A DNA stretch of 64,000 nucleotides from Halodesulfovibrio sp. MK-HDV (GCF_009914765.1 NZ_WYDS01000009.1:62001-126000); one strand, 5' to 3'; positions 35,782 to 45,600 are shown, numbered from the stretch's first letter. Notes: generated by a model not told the origin, from the sequence alone. A program made the numbers and translations.

Positions 35782-36047
35782 GATCACCCCTATCTATATA
35801 TAAATACGTATTTTTTTATGATTATCAAATTCGATATGGGCGCCGTGCACACCGATTTAGTATTACCTAAAGCCCGTGCCGGGACTCTTATATTTTATCC
35901 CGTGGCGCAATCGATTCAAACATAAAGCTACTGTTACTCAGCGTCCTGAGAACCGTAGCTATTTTTTATATGCTTAACAAATTGATACAACACTACAATA
36001 GGTTCAAGATTGTTTGAGTCAACCCCGCGTTACTGTAATATTGACAA
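35782..36047. other. Upstream region of the cbpA-cbpM-clpB operon
   Basis: No gene. A CCCATAT on the minus strand (about 35834-35840) resembles a heat-shock sigma-32 -10 element, but no good -35 is at the right distance. No GAGTGCTAA-type CIRCE repeat is present. Confidence 0.3.
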
Positions 36048-36097
36048 TAAAAAACAGCACATTGCCCTCAAAAGCATTGCAGGCAACGTGCTGTTTC
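36048..36097 (-). terminator. Terminator after the threonine aldolase gene
   Basis: AAACAGCAC-A-TTGCC / GGCAA-C-GTGCTGTTT hairpin followed on the minus strand by T6. Confidence 0.88.
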
Positions 36098-36128
36098 GTA
36101 GTAACTTATTTATTTTTCGGACAAAACA

Positions 36129-37151
36129 CTATCCGCAAATAGCTTTTGCTGCGGCAACAAAACTATCCACATCCTGTTCACTTGTATCAAAAGAACAAAC
36201 TAGGCGAACCTCATGGGTGCATTCATCCCATTCATAGAATGCGAATTGCTTATGCAACTCTTCCTGATGCTCTGGGCTGATAATGGCAAATACAGAGTTT
36301 ACGTCTACCTTATTGCAAATCGTAACACCGGCAACATCCGCAAGACCTTCCGCAAGGCGTTTTGCCATTGCATTCGAATTACGAGCAGTTTCAAGCCACA
36401 AGCCGTCACACAGTAGTTCTTTAAACTGACAGGATGCGTAACGCATTTTGGAAAGCAACTGTAGATTCTGCTTACGCAGGTATTCAAAACCTTCCGCGAG
36501 TTTTGGATCGAAGAAGACAATGGCTTCACCAAACATCAGACCGTTTTTAGTGCCACCAAAAGAAAGTACGTGCACACCGGCATCACGAGTAAACGCGGTA
36601 ACATCTACACCTAGTGCTGCGGCAGCGTTCGCAATGCGGGCGCCATCCATATGCAAGTACATGTCGTGTTCACGAGCAAAATCACCCAGTGCTTTTACTT
36701 CTTCAGGCGTATACACAGCACCGTATTCAGTGGACTGGGTAATAGAAATAACTTTTGGCTGACTATGATGAACAACACCCTTTGCAAAAAGGAACTGCTC
36801 AACATCTTTCGGGGTAAGCTTACCGTCTTTTGACTCTACAGTAAGAAGCTTACTGCCAAGAACATTTTCGGGAGCGCCTGTTTCATCAACATTAATATGC
36901 GCCATGGCTGAACATACGACTGCATGATACGGTCTCATAAGGGCAGACAATCCGAGTACATTAGCGCCCGTTCCGTTAACCATTATATAAGAAGCAATAT
37001 TATCCCCGAACAATGCCTTAAAGGCAGAATCGGCATCTGCTGTATATGTGTCATCACCGTACGCACAGGCACAACCTTCGTTTGCAGCGGCAAGAGCCTG
37101 CATAATACGTGGATGCACTCCAGAATAGTTATCACTGGCAAAGTTAATCAC
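36129..37151 (-). CDS. ltaE: Low-specificity L-threonine aldolase family PLP enzyme
   Basis: 340 residues. The PLP lysine lies in VLSFGGTKNGLMFGEA; other marks are ASDNYSGVHPRIMQAL, NGTGANVLGL, MAHINVDETGAPE and YLHMDGARIANAA. The enzyme cleaves beta-hydroxy amino acids such as threonine or allo-threonine to glycine and an aldehyde. The start is a GTG seven bases after GGAG. It follows the glycosyltransferase gene by 108 bases. Whether threonine is the real substrate cannot be known from sequence. Confidence 0.9.
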   Translation of the reverse strand: MINFASDNYSGVHPRIMQALAAANEGCACAYGDDTYTADADSAFKALFGDNIASYIMVNGTGANVLGLSALMRPYHAVVCSAMAHINVDETGAPENVLGSKLLTVESKDGKLTPKDVEQFLFAKGVVHHSQPKVISITQSTEYGAVYTPEEVKALGDFAREHDMYLHMDGARIANAAAALGVDVTAFTRDAGVHVLSFGGTKNGLMFGEAIVFFDPKLAEGFEYLRKQNLQLLSKMRYASCQFKELLCDGLWLETARNSNAMAKRLAEGLADVAGVTICNKVDVNSVFAIISPEHQEELHKQFAFYEWDECTHEVRLVCSFDTSEQDVDSFVAAAKAICG

Positions 37152-37259
37152 GATCTAGCTCCTTTATCGCTATATCACACGAAGAACAGCCGCCTCACTA
37201 AGAAGCGGCCTTTTGAAATTTCTATACGAGCCCTTTTACAACTGAGAAATTTTATAACG

Positions 37260-38396
37260 CTACAATCTTGAGTATAAATCGAGCGTGTTCTCAAGGAAAT
37301 GCTGTCCGGAAAGTTCAGTAATTTCTTTCTGCTGTAAATCAAAAATACGTTGAAGATACACTTCGTCTTTCGCAGCACGTTCTATGGTGTCCACTAAGGC
37401 ATCCACATTACCTGCTTCAAACATAGCATCTTCATCCATAAAGTCCGGCATTACACCTACGCCTGTTGAAATGAGCGGGCGTTTGCACGCCATGATTTCA
37501 AAAGCAGCACGGGCGATGGTCTCTGACCACTTGGAAGCAATAACGCCTAAATCCATGGCTGAAATAGCTGCGGACACATCCGGCACTTTACCCGTAATGC
37601 AGGTAATATCTTGTAAATTATTAGCAGCAATCCATGATTCTACTTCAGCTTGAGTCGTGGCAGTTTCAAACCCGAGGAGCATAAGGCGTAGCTGCTTCAT
37701 GCCCTTCTCATGGTAGAGTTTTCCTACGGCTTCAATCAGCTCTTTTTGCCCTTTGACTTCATCGAAACGACCGAGCATGGAAACCACAAAGTGCGAGTCA
37801 TCATAGCCAAGTTTTTCACGAAATTCTGCACGTCCGGCACTATTAAACACAAACTTTTCTGTATCTACCCCACCAAAGATGGTAGAGACTTTATATTCCG
37901 GCACGTTCAGCTTAGAAATAAAGTGGTTTGCCATTACGCTGTTTGTCGCAATAACAGCATCTGCAACGTTGGTATGCAGCCACCGGTTCGGGAAATTATT
38001 CTTAGGAAGACGCTGGTCTCCCCTTGTTCGTACAAGCTTAAACGATCCAAGACACTTGCGTAACAATCCCCAGAGAATAAAGCCTTCTCCACGATGACAA
38101 TTGACTATATCTGGAGTAAAATCTGTAATAAGCTTATGGAGTTGGGTATATGCACGCAGCAGTTTAAGCGGATTTGAAGAATTCAGATCAAAATGAAGCG
38201 GAGTAAAACCCCATTCTTTTGCTTTATCGTCTGCCTCTGTACCCGGTTCTGTAATGACCAATGTCTCGTGCCCTGCGTCACGCAGCAAACGGGCGAGATA
38301 CAACCCGTACCAGGCTGTGGCATTAAACCAGCGTACATTTATTATCTGTATCGTTTTCATGTGTGGACTCATGACAGCAACACGTTCAGAAAGCAA
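37260..38396 (-). CDS. Glycosyltransferase, GT4-like (GT-B fold)
   Basis: About 378 residues. The N-terminal acceptor domain (VRWFNATAWYGLYLARLLRD) and C-terminal donor domain (VVSMLGRFDEVKGQKELIEA, LMLLGFE, EIMACKRPLISTGVGVMPD with the nucleotide-sugar Glu region) fit family 4, the type seen in lipopolysaccharide heptose or hexose transfer. It probably adds a sugar to a cell-surface glycan at the inner membrane face. The start is taken as TTG eight bases after AAAGGA; ATG codons 24 and 36 bases downstream have no ribosome site. Sugar and acceptor unknown. Confidence 0.88.
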   Translation of the reverse strand: MLSERVAVMSPHMKTIQIINVRWFNATAWYGLYLARLLRDAGHETLVITEPGTEADDKAKEWGFTPLHFDLNSSNPLKLLRAYTQLHKLITDFTPDIVNCHRGEGFILWGLLRKCLGSFKLVRTRGDQRLPKNNFPNRWLHTNVADAVIATNSVMANHFISKLNVPEYKVSTIFGGVDTEKFVFNSAGRAEFREKLGYDDSHFVVSMLGRFDEVKGQKELIEAVGKLYHEKGMKQLRLMLLGFETATTQAEVESWIAANNLQDITCITGKVPDVSAAISAMDLGVIASKWSETIARAAFEIMACKRPLISTGVGVMPDFMDEDAMFEAGNVDALVDTIERAAKDEVYLQRIFDLQQKEITELSGQHFLENTLDLYSRL

Positions 38397-38625
38397 GTGC
38401 GCTGTCCTTTTTCATAATTATTATGACTGGTCAGATCGATAAAACCGTGCGCACTATCGCGTCAACAAGTCTCATTCCGAGTATTTTATAAGCGTTGTCA
38501 AAACGCAATACGATTTAAAAATCGATTTGTTAAGGGAGCCTGAGTAGACTCATTGTAAAAAACAGGCTACCACACGAGCAGATTATACACATTAACCTTT
38601 CCGAAAGGATGCGGCCAGAACGTAT

Positions 38626-39624
38626 ATGACAAACACATCTGTGACGAAGACATTGGACTTTGATGACATTCAACTCGCGAACGCCCTTTTTGGCCCGCAA
38701 AATAAACATCTCACGCTCATATCCAAGCAAAGTGGCGTACAGCTGGGCACAAAAGGCACTACTCTACATGCCAGCTCCACTAATCCAGATGCACTGCAAA
38801 CAATTCTAAATCTCCTCACGCAGCTATACGGTCTGCTTAAAGCAGGCAACACTGTATATCCTAAAGACATCACCTATGCCTACGGTATGCTGCAACGCGA
38901 ACCAAGCATAAATTTGCAAAAACTGTTTAAAGATTCAGTTTTTGTTGTTTCGCCTAAAAAAACCATTGCTCCAAAAACATTAAACCAGCGCGACTACGTT
39001 GCTTCATTACGTGAAAACGAAATGGTGTTTGCGATAGGGCCAGCTGGTACAGGTAAAACGTATCTAGCTGTTGCAATGGCATTATCAATGTTTCTCACAA
39101 AGAAAGTACAAAAAATCATTCTTACCAGACCGGCTGTTGAGGCGGGTGAGAAATTAGGATTTTTGCCGGGCGATCTTGTGGAAAAAGTTGATCCATATTT
39201 ACGTCCACTTTACGATGCTCTGCATGACATGCTGGATTCTGAAAAAGTAACTCACATGATTGAAACTGGAGAAATTGAGATAGCCCCGTTAGCATTCATG
39301 CGCGGTCGCACTCTCAATAACGCATTCGTTATATTGGATGAAGCACAAAATACTACACCTGAACAGATGAAAATGTTTTTAACACGTATGGGATACGGTT
39401 CCCGTATGGTAGTTACCGGAGATGTTACACAAATTGACTTGCCAGTATGTGGAAAATCAAACACACATCGCTCCGGTCTCATAGAGGCACAAAGAGTCTT
39501 GACAAATATCAATGGAATCCGTTTTCTACACTTTCACCATGATGATGTTGTTCGTCATCCATTGGTTGCAAAAGTTGTTAACGCGTACGAGCGTTATACA
39601 GCAGAACTGACAAACAAAGATTAA
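38626..39624 (+). CDS. phoH: PhoH-like ATPase (YbeZ)
   Basis: 332 residues. Walker A in FAIGPAGTGKTYLAVAMAL and Walker B in NAFVILDEAQNTTPEQMKMF; the N-terminal KH-like part and GYGSRMVVTGDVTQIDLP complete the PhoH/YbeZ pattern. The family is an ATPase or helicase-like partner of YbeY in RNA metabolism. First gene of the conserved phoH - HD phosphodiesterase - ybeY set, 11 bases before the next gene. Confidence 0.94.
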   Translation: MTNTSVTKTLDFDDIQLANALFGPQNKHLTLISKQSGVQLGTKGTTLHASSTNPDALQTILNLLTQLYGLLKAGNTVYPKDITYAYGMLQREPSINLQKLFKDSVFVVSPKKTIAPKTLNQRDYVASLRENEMVFAIGPAGTGKTYLAVAMALSMFLTKKVQKIILTRPAVEAGEKLGFLPGDLVEKVDPYLRPLYDALHDMLDSEKVTHMIETGEIEIAPLAFMRGRTLNNAFVILDEAQNTTPEQMKMFLTRMGYGSRMVVTGDVTQIDLPVCGKSNTHRSGLIEAQRVLTNINGIRFLHFHHDDVVRHPLVAKVVNAYERYTAELTNKD

Positions 39625-39635
39625 CCGAGCAGGCT

Positions 39636-41927
39636 ATGACTTCTAAAAGTAAAGCGCGCGGTTCAGCACAAAAGGGATCTGCTAAAATACGTAATGCCAT
39701 TTCGTCTTATCCAAGACTTGGCATTTTTGTGTTCCTTATTACGCTGATCAGCCTTGCGATTCTTAGCGGAACCAATCTGCGCCCCCCACTTCCCTTGTAT
39801 GTTGCAGGAGAAGTTGCGGCACAAGATGTACTCGCAACCCAAAACCTACTCTTTGAAGATACCAGTTCCACCCTCGCCAAGCGCAGACAGGTTGCAGCAC
39901 TACAACCGCCTATTTATGACCTGGACCGATCTCCTATCTCCAAGATTCAAGACAAATTCCGTGTGATTTTTGATCTGATCAATTCTCCCATGGCTTCCTC
40001 CAGTGACGAAGATGCTGTTCGCTGGCAAATTGAGGAACTTCTCAATGTTGAAGTATCCCGTCAAACTTACAGCCATTGGAAGGAAGAGCGCTTCCAGACA
40101 ATTTTTTACACACAGGCGTTGCCCTATATTGTAGATATACTCAATAAAGGCATCGTGGCGGACAGAACGCTGTTGCTGCAAAACAGAAACGGATACCTTA
40201 TCCGCGACCTTGAGCAGAAAAACGAAACGCTTCACTCTGTAGCCTTTAAGGTTGATGATCTTTCAACTACAAAAAAGGGACTGCTCAAAGAGCTACGTAA
40301 GAAAGGTAAAGCACTGCTTCGTACGCGAAACGCTATCCTCTCTCTCATTTCTCCTGTCCTTACCCCGACGATTACGCCGAACAGGGTGGAGTCACAGCTT
40401 CGTGAACAACTGGCAATAGATGCAGTTGATCCCGTGTATTACAGCATTAAAAAAGGCGAGAGCATTGTTCGCAAAGGCGAACGTGTGACCTTGCCTATCC
40501 AAATTAAGTTACAAGCACTGCTCGCACATAAGAATCAGCGCTTTTTCCCGTATCAAATGCTGGGTGTGTTTATGACCGCCTTACTTCTCGGTGCCGGATT
40601 AGCCTTTGAACGCAGGGGGCGCAGACTCTGTTCATTGCGTAACGAAGACCTGCTTTTCACCTCTTTGCTAATCATTTTATTTGCCGGTGGCGCAAAAGCC
40701 TTCATGCTTCTACAAGGTAACCTTGACGGAGCACCACAAGCCGCAGACCTACTCCCTATCCTTTACCCTGTACCGGGTGCACTGGGATTAGTAGGACTCA
40801 TCTTCGGCATAAGACGATGCAGCGTAACCGCACTTATCACCAGCTTTCTCTGTACAGTAATGATGGGTGGAACTATTGCACTCTTCTTATTCTATTTCAT
40901 CGGCGGAATGATTAACGTCTGGCTCGTGCAACACGCAGAAAGCCGTAAAGACATTGCGTTAAGTGGTCTTCCGCTCATGGGCGGACTCCTCATTACGTGG
41001 GTTGCCTTAGCACTTTACCAACAATTGGATATGCCTGACATCGCTGTCGGCGCTGCCTTTGCAGCGGCAAATGGCTTAATCTCCTTGCTTGTTGTGTTTG
41101 CTCTCAGCCCGATTATCGAACTAATTTTCAACTACACCACCCGCTTCAAGTTGATGGAATTAATGAACCTTGAGCAGCCTTTGCTTCAGGAACTGATGAT
41201 GAATGCCCCGGGCACATATCATCACTCACTTATTCTCTCCAACCTTGTAGAAGCCGGTGCTAAGTCAATTGGTGCCAACAGCCTGCTATGTAAAGTAGCG
41301 GCGCTCTACCATGACATCGGTAAGTTAATTAAACCACAATACTTTATTGAGAATCAGGGACGAGCAAAGAACCCTCATGACAAGCTTACTCCAGCCATGA
41401 GCACGCTCATTCTTATTTCTCACGTTAAGAAAGGTGTCGGGCTTGCCCGTAAATTCCGTCTTGGTCATGAAATTGAAGATATTATCCAGCAGCATCACGG
41501 CACATCTGTCATCCGCTACTTCTACACTAAAGCAGCGGAACAAGATGAAAGCCTGTGCAAAGACGACTTCCGCTACCCGGGACCTAAACCGAAAAGCAGA
41601 GAAGCCGCTATTGTTATGCTGGCTGACGCTGTTGAGGCTTCTAGCCGTGTACTTGCAGACCCGACTCCAAGCCGTTTGCGCGGACATATCGACACTATCA
41701 TTAAGGGTATCTTCTCTGAGGGTCAGCTTGATGACTCTGAGCTTACATTCTCCGACTTAACCAAAGTCGGCGAAAGCTTCCATCGTGTGCTTACCGGTAT
41801 TTTCCATCGAAGAATTGAATATCCCGAAGATCAGCGCGCAGGATGCGTCAAAAATAATGAAGAGAAAAAGAAGCATCAAGACAAGCCTGAAAAACCAAAA
41901 AATGGACCTGCTCCTGAAGCAGCGTAG
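39636..41927 (+). CDS. 7TM-HD family phosphohydrolase (PgpH-like)
   Basis: 763 residues. One N-terminal membrane segment, a large extracytoplasmic 7TMR-HDED domain (about 60-300), seven membrane helices (about 305-490), then a cytoplasmic HD domain: NAPGTYHHSLILSNL, KVAALYHDIGKLIKP with the HD pair, IQQHHGTSVIRYFY and ADAVEASSRVLADPT. PgpH of Gram-positive bacteria degrades cyclic di-AMP; by family the same may hold here. The C-terminal 30 residues are Lys-rich. It lies between phoH and ybeY, the usual order. Confidence 0.92.
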   Translation: MTSKSKARGSAQKGSAKIRNAISSYPRLGIFVFLITLISLAILSGTNLRPPLPLYVAGEVAAQDVLATQNLLFEDTSSTLAKRRQVAALQPPIYDLDRSPISKIQDKFRVIFDLINSPMASSSDEDAVRWQIEELLNVEVSRQTYSHWKEERFQTIFYTQALPYIVDILNKGIVADRTLLLQNRNGYLIRDLEQKNETLHSVAFKVDDLSTTKKGLLKELRKKGKALLRTRNAILSLISPVLTPTITPNRVESQLREQLAIDAVDPVYYSIKKGESIVRKGERVTLPIQIKLQALLAHKNQRFFPYQMLGVFMTALLLGAGLAFERRGRRLCSLRNEDLLFTSLLIILFAGGAKAFMLLQGNLDGAPQAADLLPILYPVPGALGLVGLIFGIRRCSVTALITSFLCTVMMGGTIALFLFYFIGGMINVWLVQHAESRKDIALSGLPLMGGLLITWVALALYQQLDMPDIAVGAAFAAANGLISLLVVFALSPIIELIFNYTTRFKLMELMNLEQPLLQELMMNAPGTYHHSLILSNLVEAGAKSIGANSLLCKVAALYHDIGKLIKPQYFIENQGRAKNPHDKLTPAMSTLILISHVKKGVGLARKFRLGHEIEDIIQQHHGTSVIRYFYTKAAEQDESLCKDDFRYPGPKPKSREAAIVMLADAVEASSRVLADPTPSRLRGHIDTIIKGIFSEGQLDDSELTFSDLTKVGESFHRVLTGIFHRRIEYPEDQRAGCVKNNEEKKKHQDKPEKPKNGPAPEAA

Positions 41928-41932
41928 AATAT

Positions 41933-42355
41933 ATGATTACAATAAAAAAAAGCCAGTCTGTTGACTGGCTTCTTCCCTTTTCCCGCACGGAACTGACACG
42001 TGTAATGGAAGCAATGCTTTCTGCCATCAAGCAGGAGGATAAAGACGTTGAGATCAATCTTGTGGACGATGCCACAATTGCCGATCTAAACGCATCCTTT
42101 CTCCAATGCGATGGACCTACTAACATCCTGTCGTTCCCTTCCACAGAAGACGGAAGCGCACAGAGCATTGGCTGGCTGGCTTTGTCCATGGATACTCTCG
42201 AGCGAGAATGTCTCTTGTACGGACAGGATAGAGCAGAGCACGCGTTGCGCCTTATCGCTCACGGAATGCTTCATCTTGCAGGCTACGATCATGGAGACGA
42301 AATGTTTGCACTGACCGATGTTGCTGTTGATGCGGGGCTTAACACCATTAAATAA
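41933..42355 (+). CDS. ybeY: Endoribonuclease YbeY
   Basis: 140 residues with the zinc motif AHGMLHLAGYDH and the upstream INLVDDATIADLNASFL and PTNILSFPS blocks. It acts in 16S rRNA 3'-end maturation and ribosome quality control. It begins five bases after the phosphohydrolase stop; no clear ribosome site precedes it, so coupled translation is likely. A terminator follows. Confidence 0.95.
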   Translation: MITIKKSQSVDWLLPFSRTELTRVMEAMLSAIKQEDKDVEINLVDDATIADLNASFLQCDGPTNILSFPSTEDGSAQSIGWLALSMDTLERECLLYGQDRAEHALRLIAHGMLHLAGYDHGDEMFALTDVAVDAGLNTIK

Positions 42356-42433
42356 CTGTACCGTTACAATCAAACCGCTCTATATTTTTAAGAAAATTCT
42401 AGAAATAAAGAAACAATGCAATATACTAAAACT

Positions 42434-42466
42434 AACACCATGCAATATCTATTGCATGGTGTTTTT
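42434..42466 (+). terminator. Terminator of the phoH-ybeY operon
   Basis: AACACCATGCAAT/ATTGCATGGTGTT perfect stem, four-base loop, T5. Confidence 0.92.
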
Positions 42467-42670
42467 ATTTAATACAACTACAAGCACCGCGAACTGCCCA
42501 TACAAATGGGACTTCCTTCCTATCATGAATTTTATTTCCATCAAAACAATGAATTAGCAACACTACTACCGTTTAGTATATGCAGTTTAACATAAAAGAT
42601 TATTGCCCAATGGCGTTTCTACTGTATAGTAGAACACTCGCACACTATACTTTTATCTACATGAGTAATA

Positions 42671-43273
42671 ATGAAAAACTGCATCTACTTACTTATATCA
42701 CTCGCTGCTGTAATATTCATAATTCAGCATCAGCGTGAGATACGACAGCTTAGGCAATTGATTGATTCTCAAAATCAATCAATACATGCCATGCAAGTAG
42801 TGTTGCGCAATAATTCAATTCAAACAGAACTTGCCCTCGAACTGGGGCGTAATACACAGAAATCGTTACATGACTCACGATCCAAACGATTGGTAAAAGT
42901 TACAGCATACAGCCCCCGTATTGAAGAAACAGATTCCACACCGTTTATCACTGCATATAACACCAAAGTTCGCCCGGGCATCATCGCGGTATCCCGTGAC
43001 CTTTTTGCAAAAGGCTGGACGTTTGGAAGAAAAGTTTACATTAAATCACTTGGAGTTTTTACCATTGAAGATTTGATGGCAAAACGGAAAAGAAACCAAG
43101 TTGATGTGTTCATTCCTGAGACTACAAAAGCTCTCTCATTCGGTAGAAGGAATCTTGAAGTTCACCTGCTTGCACCGCCTACAATTCCGGCGCAAACATA
43201 CACCCAACTGTATCGTACTCCTCACAGAGATTTTCTCCTTGCTACCGACGACATCTGCCGACGCACGAACTAA
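42671..43273 (+). CDS. Membrane-anchored 3D-domain protein
   Basis: 200 residues. An N-terminal signal anchor (CIYLLISLAAVIFII) is followed by a short coiled coil (about 20-60) and a 3D domain: VKVTAYSPRIEETDSTPFIT, then GIIAVSRDL, FTIEDLM and QVDVFIP, carrying the acidic residues that name the domain. 3D and related double-psi barrel domains occur in peptidoglycan-acting proteins, some with lytic transglycosylase activity. Likely anchored in the inner membrane facing the periplasm. Monocistronic with its own terminator. Confidence 0.82.
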   Translation: MKNCIYLLISLAAVIFIIQHQREIRQLRQLIDSQNQSIHAMQVVLRNNSIQTELALELGRNTQKSLHDSRSKRLVKVTAYSPRIEETDSTPFITAYNTKVRPGIIAVSRDLFAKGWTFGRKVYIKSLGVFTIEDLMAKRKRNQVDVFIPETTKALSFGRRNLEVHLLAPPTIPAQTYTQLYRTPHRDFLLATDDICRRTN

Positions 43274-43311
43274 CCCACGTTCACACACCCTAATTGAACG
43301 CATCGGGTATA

Positions 43312-43357
43312 ACAAACAAAACGCCGCTGGAAGTATTTCCAGAGGCGTTTTGTTTGT
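43312..43357 (+). terminator. Terminator after the 3D-domain gene
   Basis: ACAAACAAAACGCC and CTGGAA arms pair with their complements around a short loop; one mismatch; T-rich end. Confidence 0.88.
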
Positions 43358-43383
43358 GGAAGTGAAATTGAGAGCAACAGGTA

Positions 43384-43536
43384 CTAGCTAGGACTATCAA
43401 CCATGTCTTTTTTCAATATCAACTTCTCTTTACAATAGGGACAACTTAAATCGATAACTCGCCCTTCGCCATTAATTGAGCGAATTCTGCATCGAAATAC
43501 TTTGGTGCAATAGGGACATCGGATCTTCTTTTCCAT
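43384..43536 (-). CDS. Tiny zinc-ribbon protein (50 aa)
   Basis: Two CPYC pairs, KIRCPYCTKVF and DLSCPYCKEKLI, spaced 21 residues apart, form a probable zinc ribbon. The protein starts at the ATG eight bases after GAGGAG; the longer upstream frame is not supported. No catalytic part is present. Such tiny ribbons may bind nucleic acid or another protein; the function is unknown. Confidence 0.75.
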   Translation of the reverse strand: MEKKIRCPYCTKVFRCRIRSINGEGRVIDLSCPYCKEKLILKKDMVDSPS

Positions 43537-43731
43537 AAATATATCTCCTCTATCCCCCCCGCTTCCCACAGTATATAGGAATAATAGCGGATGCAACTCT
43601 AAAAAAAAGTCACAGAATGAGAGTGTCACCCTTAAAGACAACCGATGCTCCCTCCGCAGTGCTCCTTGACCTTATGCATCTCAAGAACTAAACAAGTCAG
43701 GCATTAATTATTTTTCACCCGCGAGCACTGC

Positions 43732-44373
43732 ATGAAATCCCCCTTAAAAGATAAAAATTTACTTTTACTCTTCGGCATCACCCTTTTTGTTGTTATGGGT
43801 GTATCCAGTATCCTTCCAGTACTGCCATCTGCTGGACGCTCATTAAATATTCCGATGGCGGAAATTGGTTTACTCCTCACAAGCTTTACGCTTCCAGGTA
43901 TTTTTCTTACGCCATTTGCGGGAATCCTTGCAGACAGATACGGCAGGAAGGCTGTACTTATTCCGGCACTTGTAATCTTCGGAATCGCCGGTTTTTCATG
44001 CGCATTCGCAACTGACTACAAAACAATTCTTTTTCTTCGTGCCTTACAGGGTGTTGGGGCAGCACCAATCAGCCTGCTCTATACAACCATCACCGGCGAC
44101 CTGTACTCTGGTACAGAGCGCCTTAAAGTTATGGGCTACAACGCAAGCGTACTCAGCCTTGGCACTGCAATTTTTCCATTCTTTGGCGGATTACTTGGTG
44201 AAATAGGCTGGCAATATCCATTTATGCTGCCAATATTAGCCCTTCCACTTGCTGTACTTTGTGCAATTCATCTAGATTTACCGAATCCGAAATCTAAAGA
44301 AACAATGGCTGGCTACTTCAAAAATACTGCGCAAATTGTTTCTTCAAAAAAGCACTTGTCCTTTTCGGGATGA
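43732..44373 (+). CDS. MFS transporter, N-terminal half (TM1-6)
   Basis: 213 residues with six membrane segments and the MFS motif A in GILADRYGRKAVLIP between TM2 and TM3. It ends in SSKKHLSFSG, just past TM6, where a full MFS protein has its central loop. The next frame carries TM7-12. The A6 run at 44346-44351 would restore one continuous 12-TM protein if it were A7. Stop and the next ATG overlap as ATGA, so coupled translation of two half-transporters is also possible. It resembles drug or metabolite exporters; the substrate is unknown. Confidence 0.8.
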   Translation: MKSPLKDKNLLLLFGITLFVVMGVSSILPVLPSAGRSLNIPMAEIGLLLTSFTLPGIFLTPFAGILADRYGRKAVLIPALVIFGIAGFSCAFATDYKTILFLRALQGVGAAPISLLYTTITGDLYSGTERLKVMGYNASVLSLGTAIFPFFGGLLGEIGWQYPFMLPILALPLAVLCAIHLDLPNPKSKETMAGYFKNTAQIVSSKKHLSFSG

Positions 44374-44903
44374 CGCTTTGCACCTTCACAATTCTGTACG
44401 GTCCGATCATTACATATGTACCAATTCTCTCCGATACGGTTTTTGACGCAAGTCCATCCCGTATTGGTTTTATGTTTGCCATATCTTCCCTGTTTACAGG
44501 AGTTGCAGCCTCACAGTTAGGACGCATACGTCAAATCCTGTCCGTTCGAACCATGCTATGCCTTGCCGCTGTATGCTTCTTTGCTTCAATGGCAACCATG
44601 TCTATTCCTGACAATTTCTGGCTGTTAGCTATCCCAGTAGGCTTCTTCGGCATGGGACAGGGTCTGTCCTTTCCGAACCTTGCCGCCAAGCTTACCGGCA
44701 TCGCATCCATTGAAAAACGTGGCGCAGTTATGGCAGTAAACGGTACGGTGCTTCGTATTGCACAAACCATCGGGCCATTAATATTTTCGATTCCTCTTAT
44801 TATGGGAGGCATTTCAGCTGTATTTTACACGGCAACAATCATTGGTGTTGCCATGTTTATTCTGGCGCTGAACTGTCCTTCAGACGAGCAGACAAAAAAC
44901 TAA
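44370..44903 (+). CDS. MFS transporter, C-terminal half (TM7-12)
   Basis: 177 residues with six membrane segments (TYVPIL, FMFAISSLFTGVAA, LCLAAVCFFA, LLAIPVGFFGMGQGLSFP, IGPLIFSIPLIMGG, IIGVAMFILAL). Upstream in this frame KKALVLFG continues the N-half sequence, so the two were once, or are in other isolates, one gene. There is no independent ribosome site except read-through at the ATGA overlap. Either a frameshift (real or a sequencing artefact in the A tract) or a genuine split transporter. Confidence 0.75.
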   Translation: MTLCTFTILYGPIITYVPILSDTVFDASPSRIGFMFAISSLFTGVAASQLGRIRQILSVRTMLCLAAVCFFASMATMSIPDNFWLLAIPVGFFGMGQGLSFPNLAAKLTGIASIEKRGAVMAVNGTVLRIAQTIGPLIFSIPLIMGGISAVFYTATIIGVAMFILALNCPSDEQTKN

Positions 44904-44944
44904 TTTTGCCTGCTTAATAATGCTGCCTGTGCAAATTCAGACAT

Positions 44945-44984
44945 AAAAAAGCCCCCGTGAACTAATGTTCACGGGGCTTTTTTT
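44945..44984 (+). terminator. Bidirectional terminator between the MFS genes and the PfpI gene
   Basis: AAAAGCCCC-GTGAAC / GTTCAC-GGGGCTTTT hairpin with A- and T-runs. Confidence 0.92.
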
Positions 44985-44995
44985 CACCCGTTCGT

Positions 44996-45526
44996 CTAAT
45001 TTTTATTGCTCTCTACTTCGATAATTGCTTTACAAAAAGCAGGAAGATCATCCGGAGCCCTACTGCTGATAAGATTGCGGTCCACAACAACAGGTTCATT
45101 TACCCATTTTGCTCCAGCATTCTCAAGGTCATCAGTAATACCCCGTGTAGATGTACAAGTGTATCCATCAAGGATACCGGCTGAGATTGGAATCCACCCA
45201 GCATGGCAAATAAATGCTATTGTTTTACCCTGCTGATGCATCGCGCGAGTTATCTTTTTTACATCCATATCGCGACGTAATTTATCAGGTGCAAACCCAC
45301 CTGCAATGACAAGAATATCAAAATTATCAGGATTCACATCAGAAAGTAAAATATCTGCCTTTGTTGGATACCCATGATACCCCTTGTACACCGTCTCTGT
45401 ATCCGTTCCGGCGAGAACTACTGCCGCGCCTTCTTCAATAAGACGCAACTTAGGATACATGAGCTCAAGATCTTCAAAAAGATCTCCTACAAACATCAAA
45501 ACTTTTTTACCATTCAACAAGCCCAT
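44996..45526 (-). CDS. DJ-1/PfpI family protein
   Basis: 176 residues. The nucleophile elbow IAFICHAGWIPISAGIL carries the conserved Cys followed by His; DLFEDLELMYPKLRL has the conserved Glu. Members act as deglycases, chaperones or peptidases in stress. AGGAGG lies six bases before the ATG. Monocistronic between glp genes and the MFS locus. Confidence 0.92.
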   Translation of the reverse strand: MGLLNGKKVLMFVGDLFEDLELMYPKLRLIEEGAAVVLAGTDTETVYKGYHGYPTKADILLSDVNPDNFDILVIAGGFAPDKLRRDMDVKKITRAMHQQGKTIAFICHAGWIPISAGILDGYTCTSTRGITDDLENAGAKWVNEPVVVDRNLISSRAPDDLPAFCKAIIEVESNKN

Positions 45527-45600
45527 AGCGTGCCTCCTACGTTACTATCTACTTTACCATGAGGAGGTAATTATTCTGTTATTTCCTGCTTGCTGAACAT

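Noticed and set aside
35782-36047. CIRCE element ahead of cbpA
   Set aside because: The TTAGCACTC-N9-GAGTGCTAA repeat is absent.
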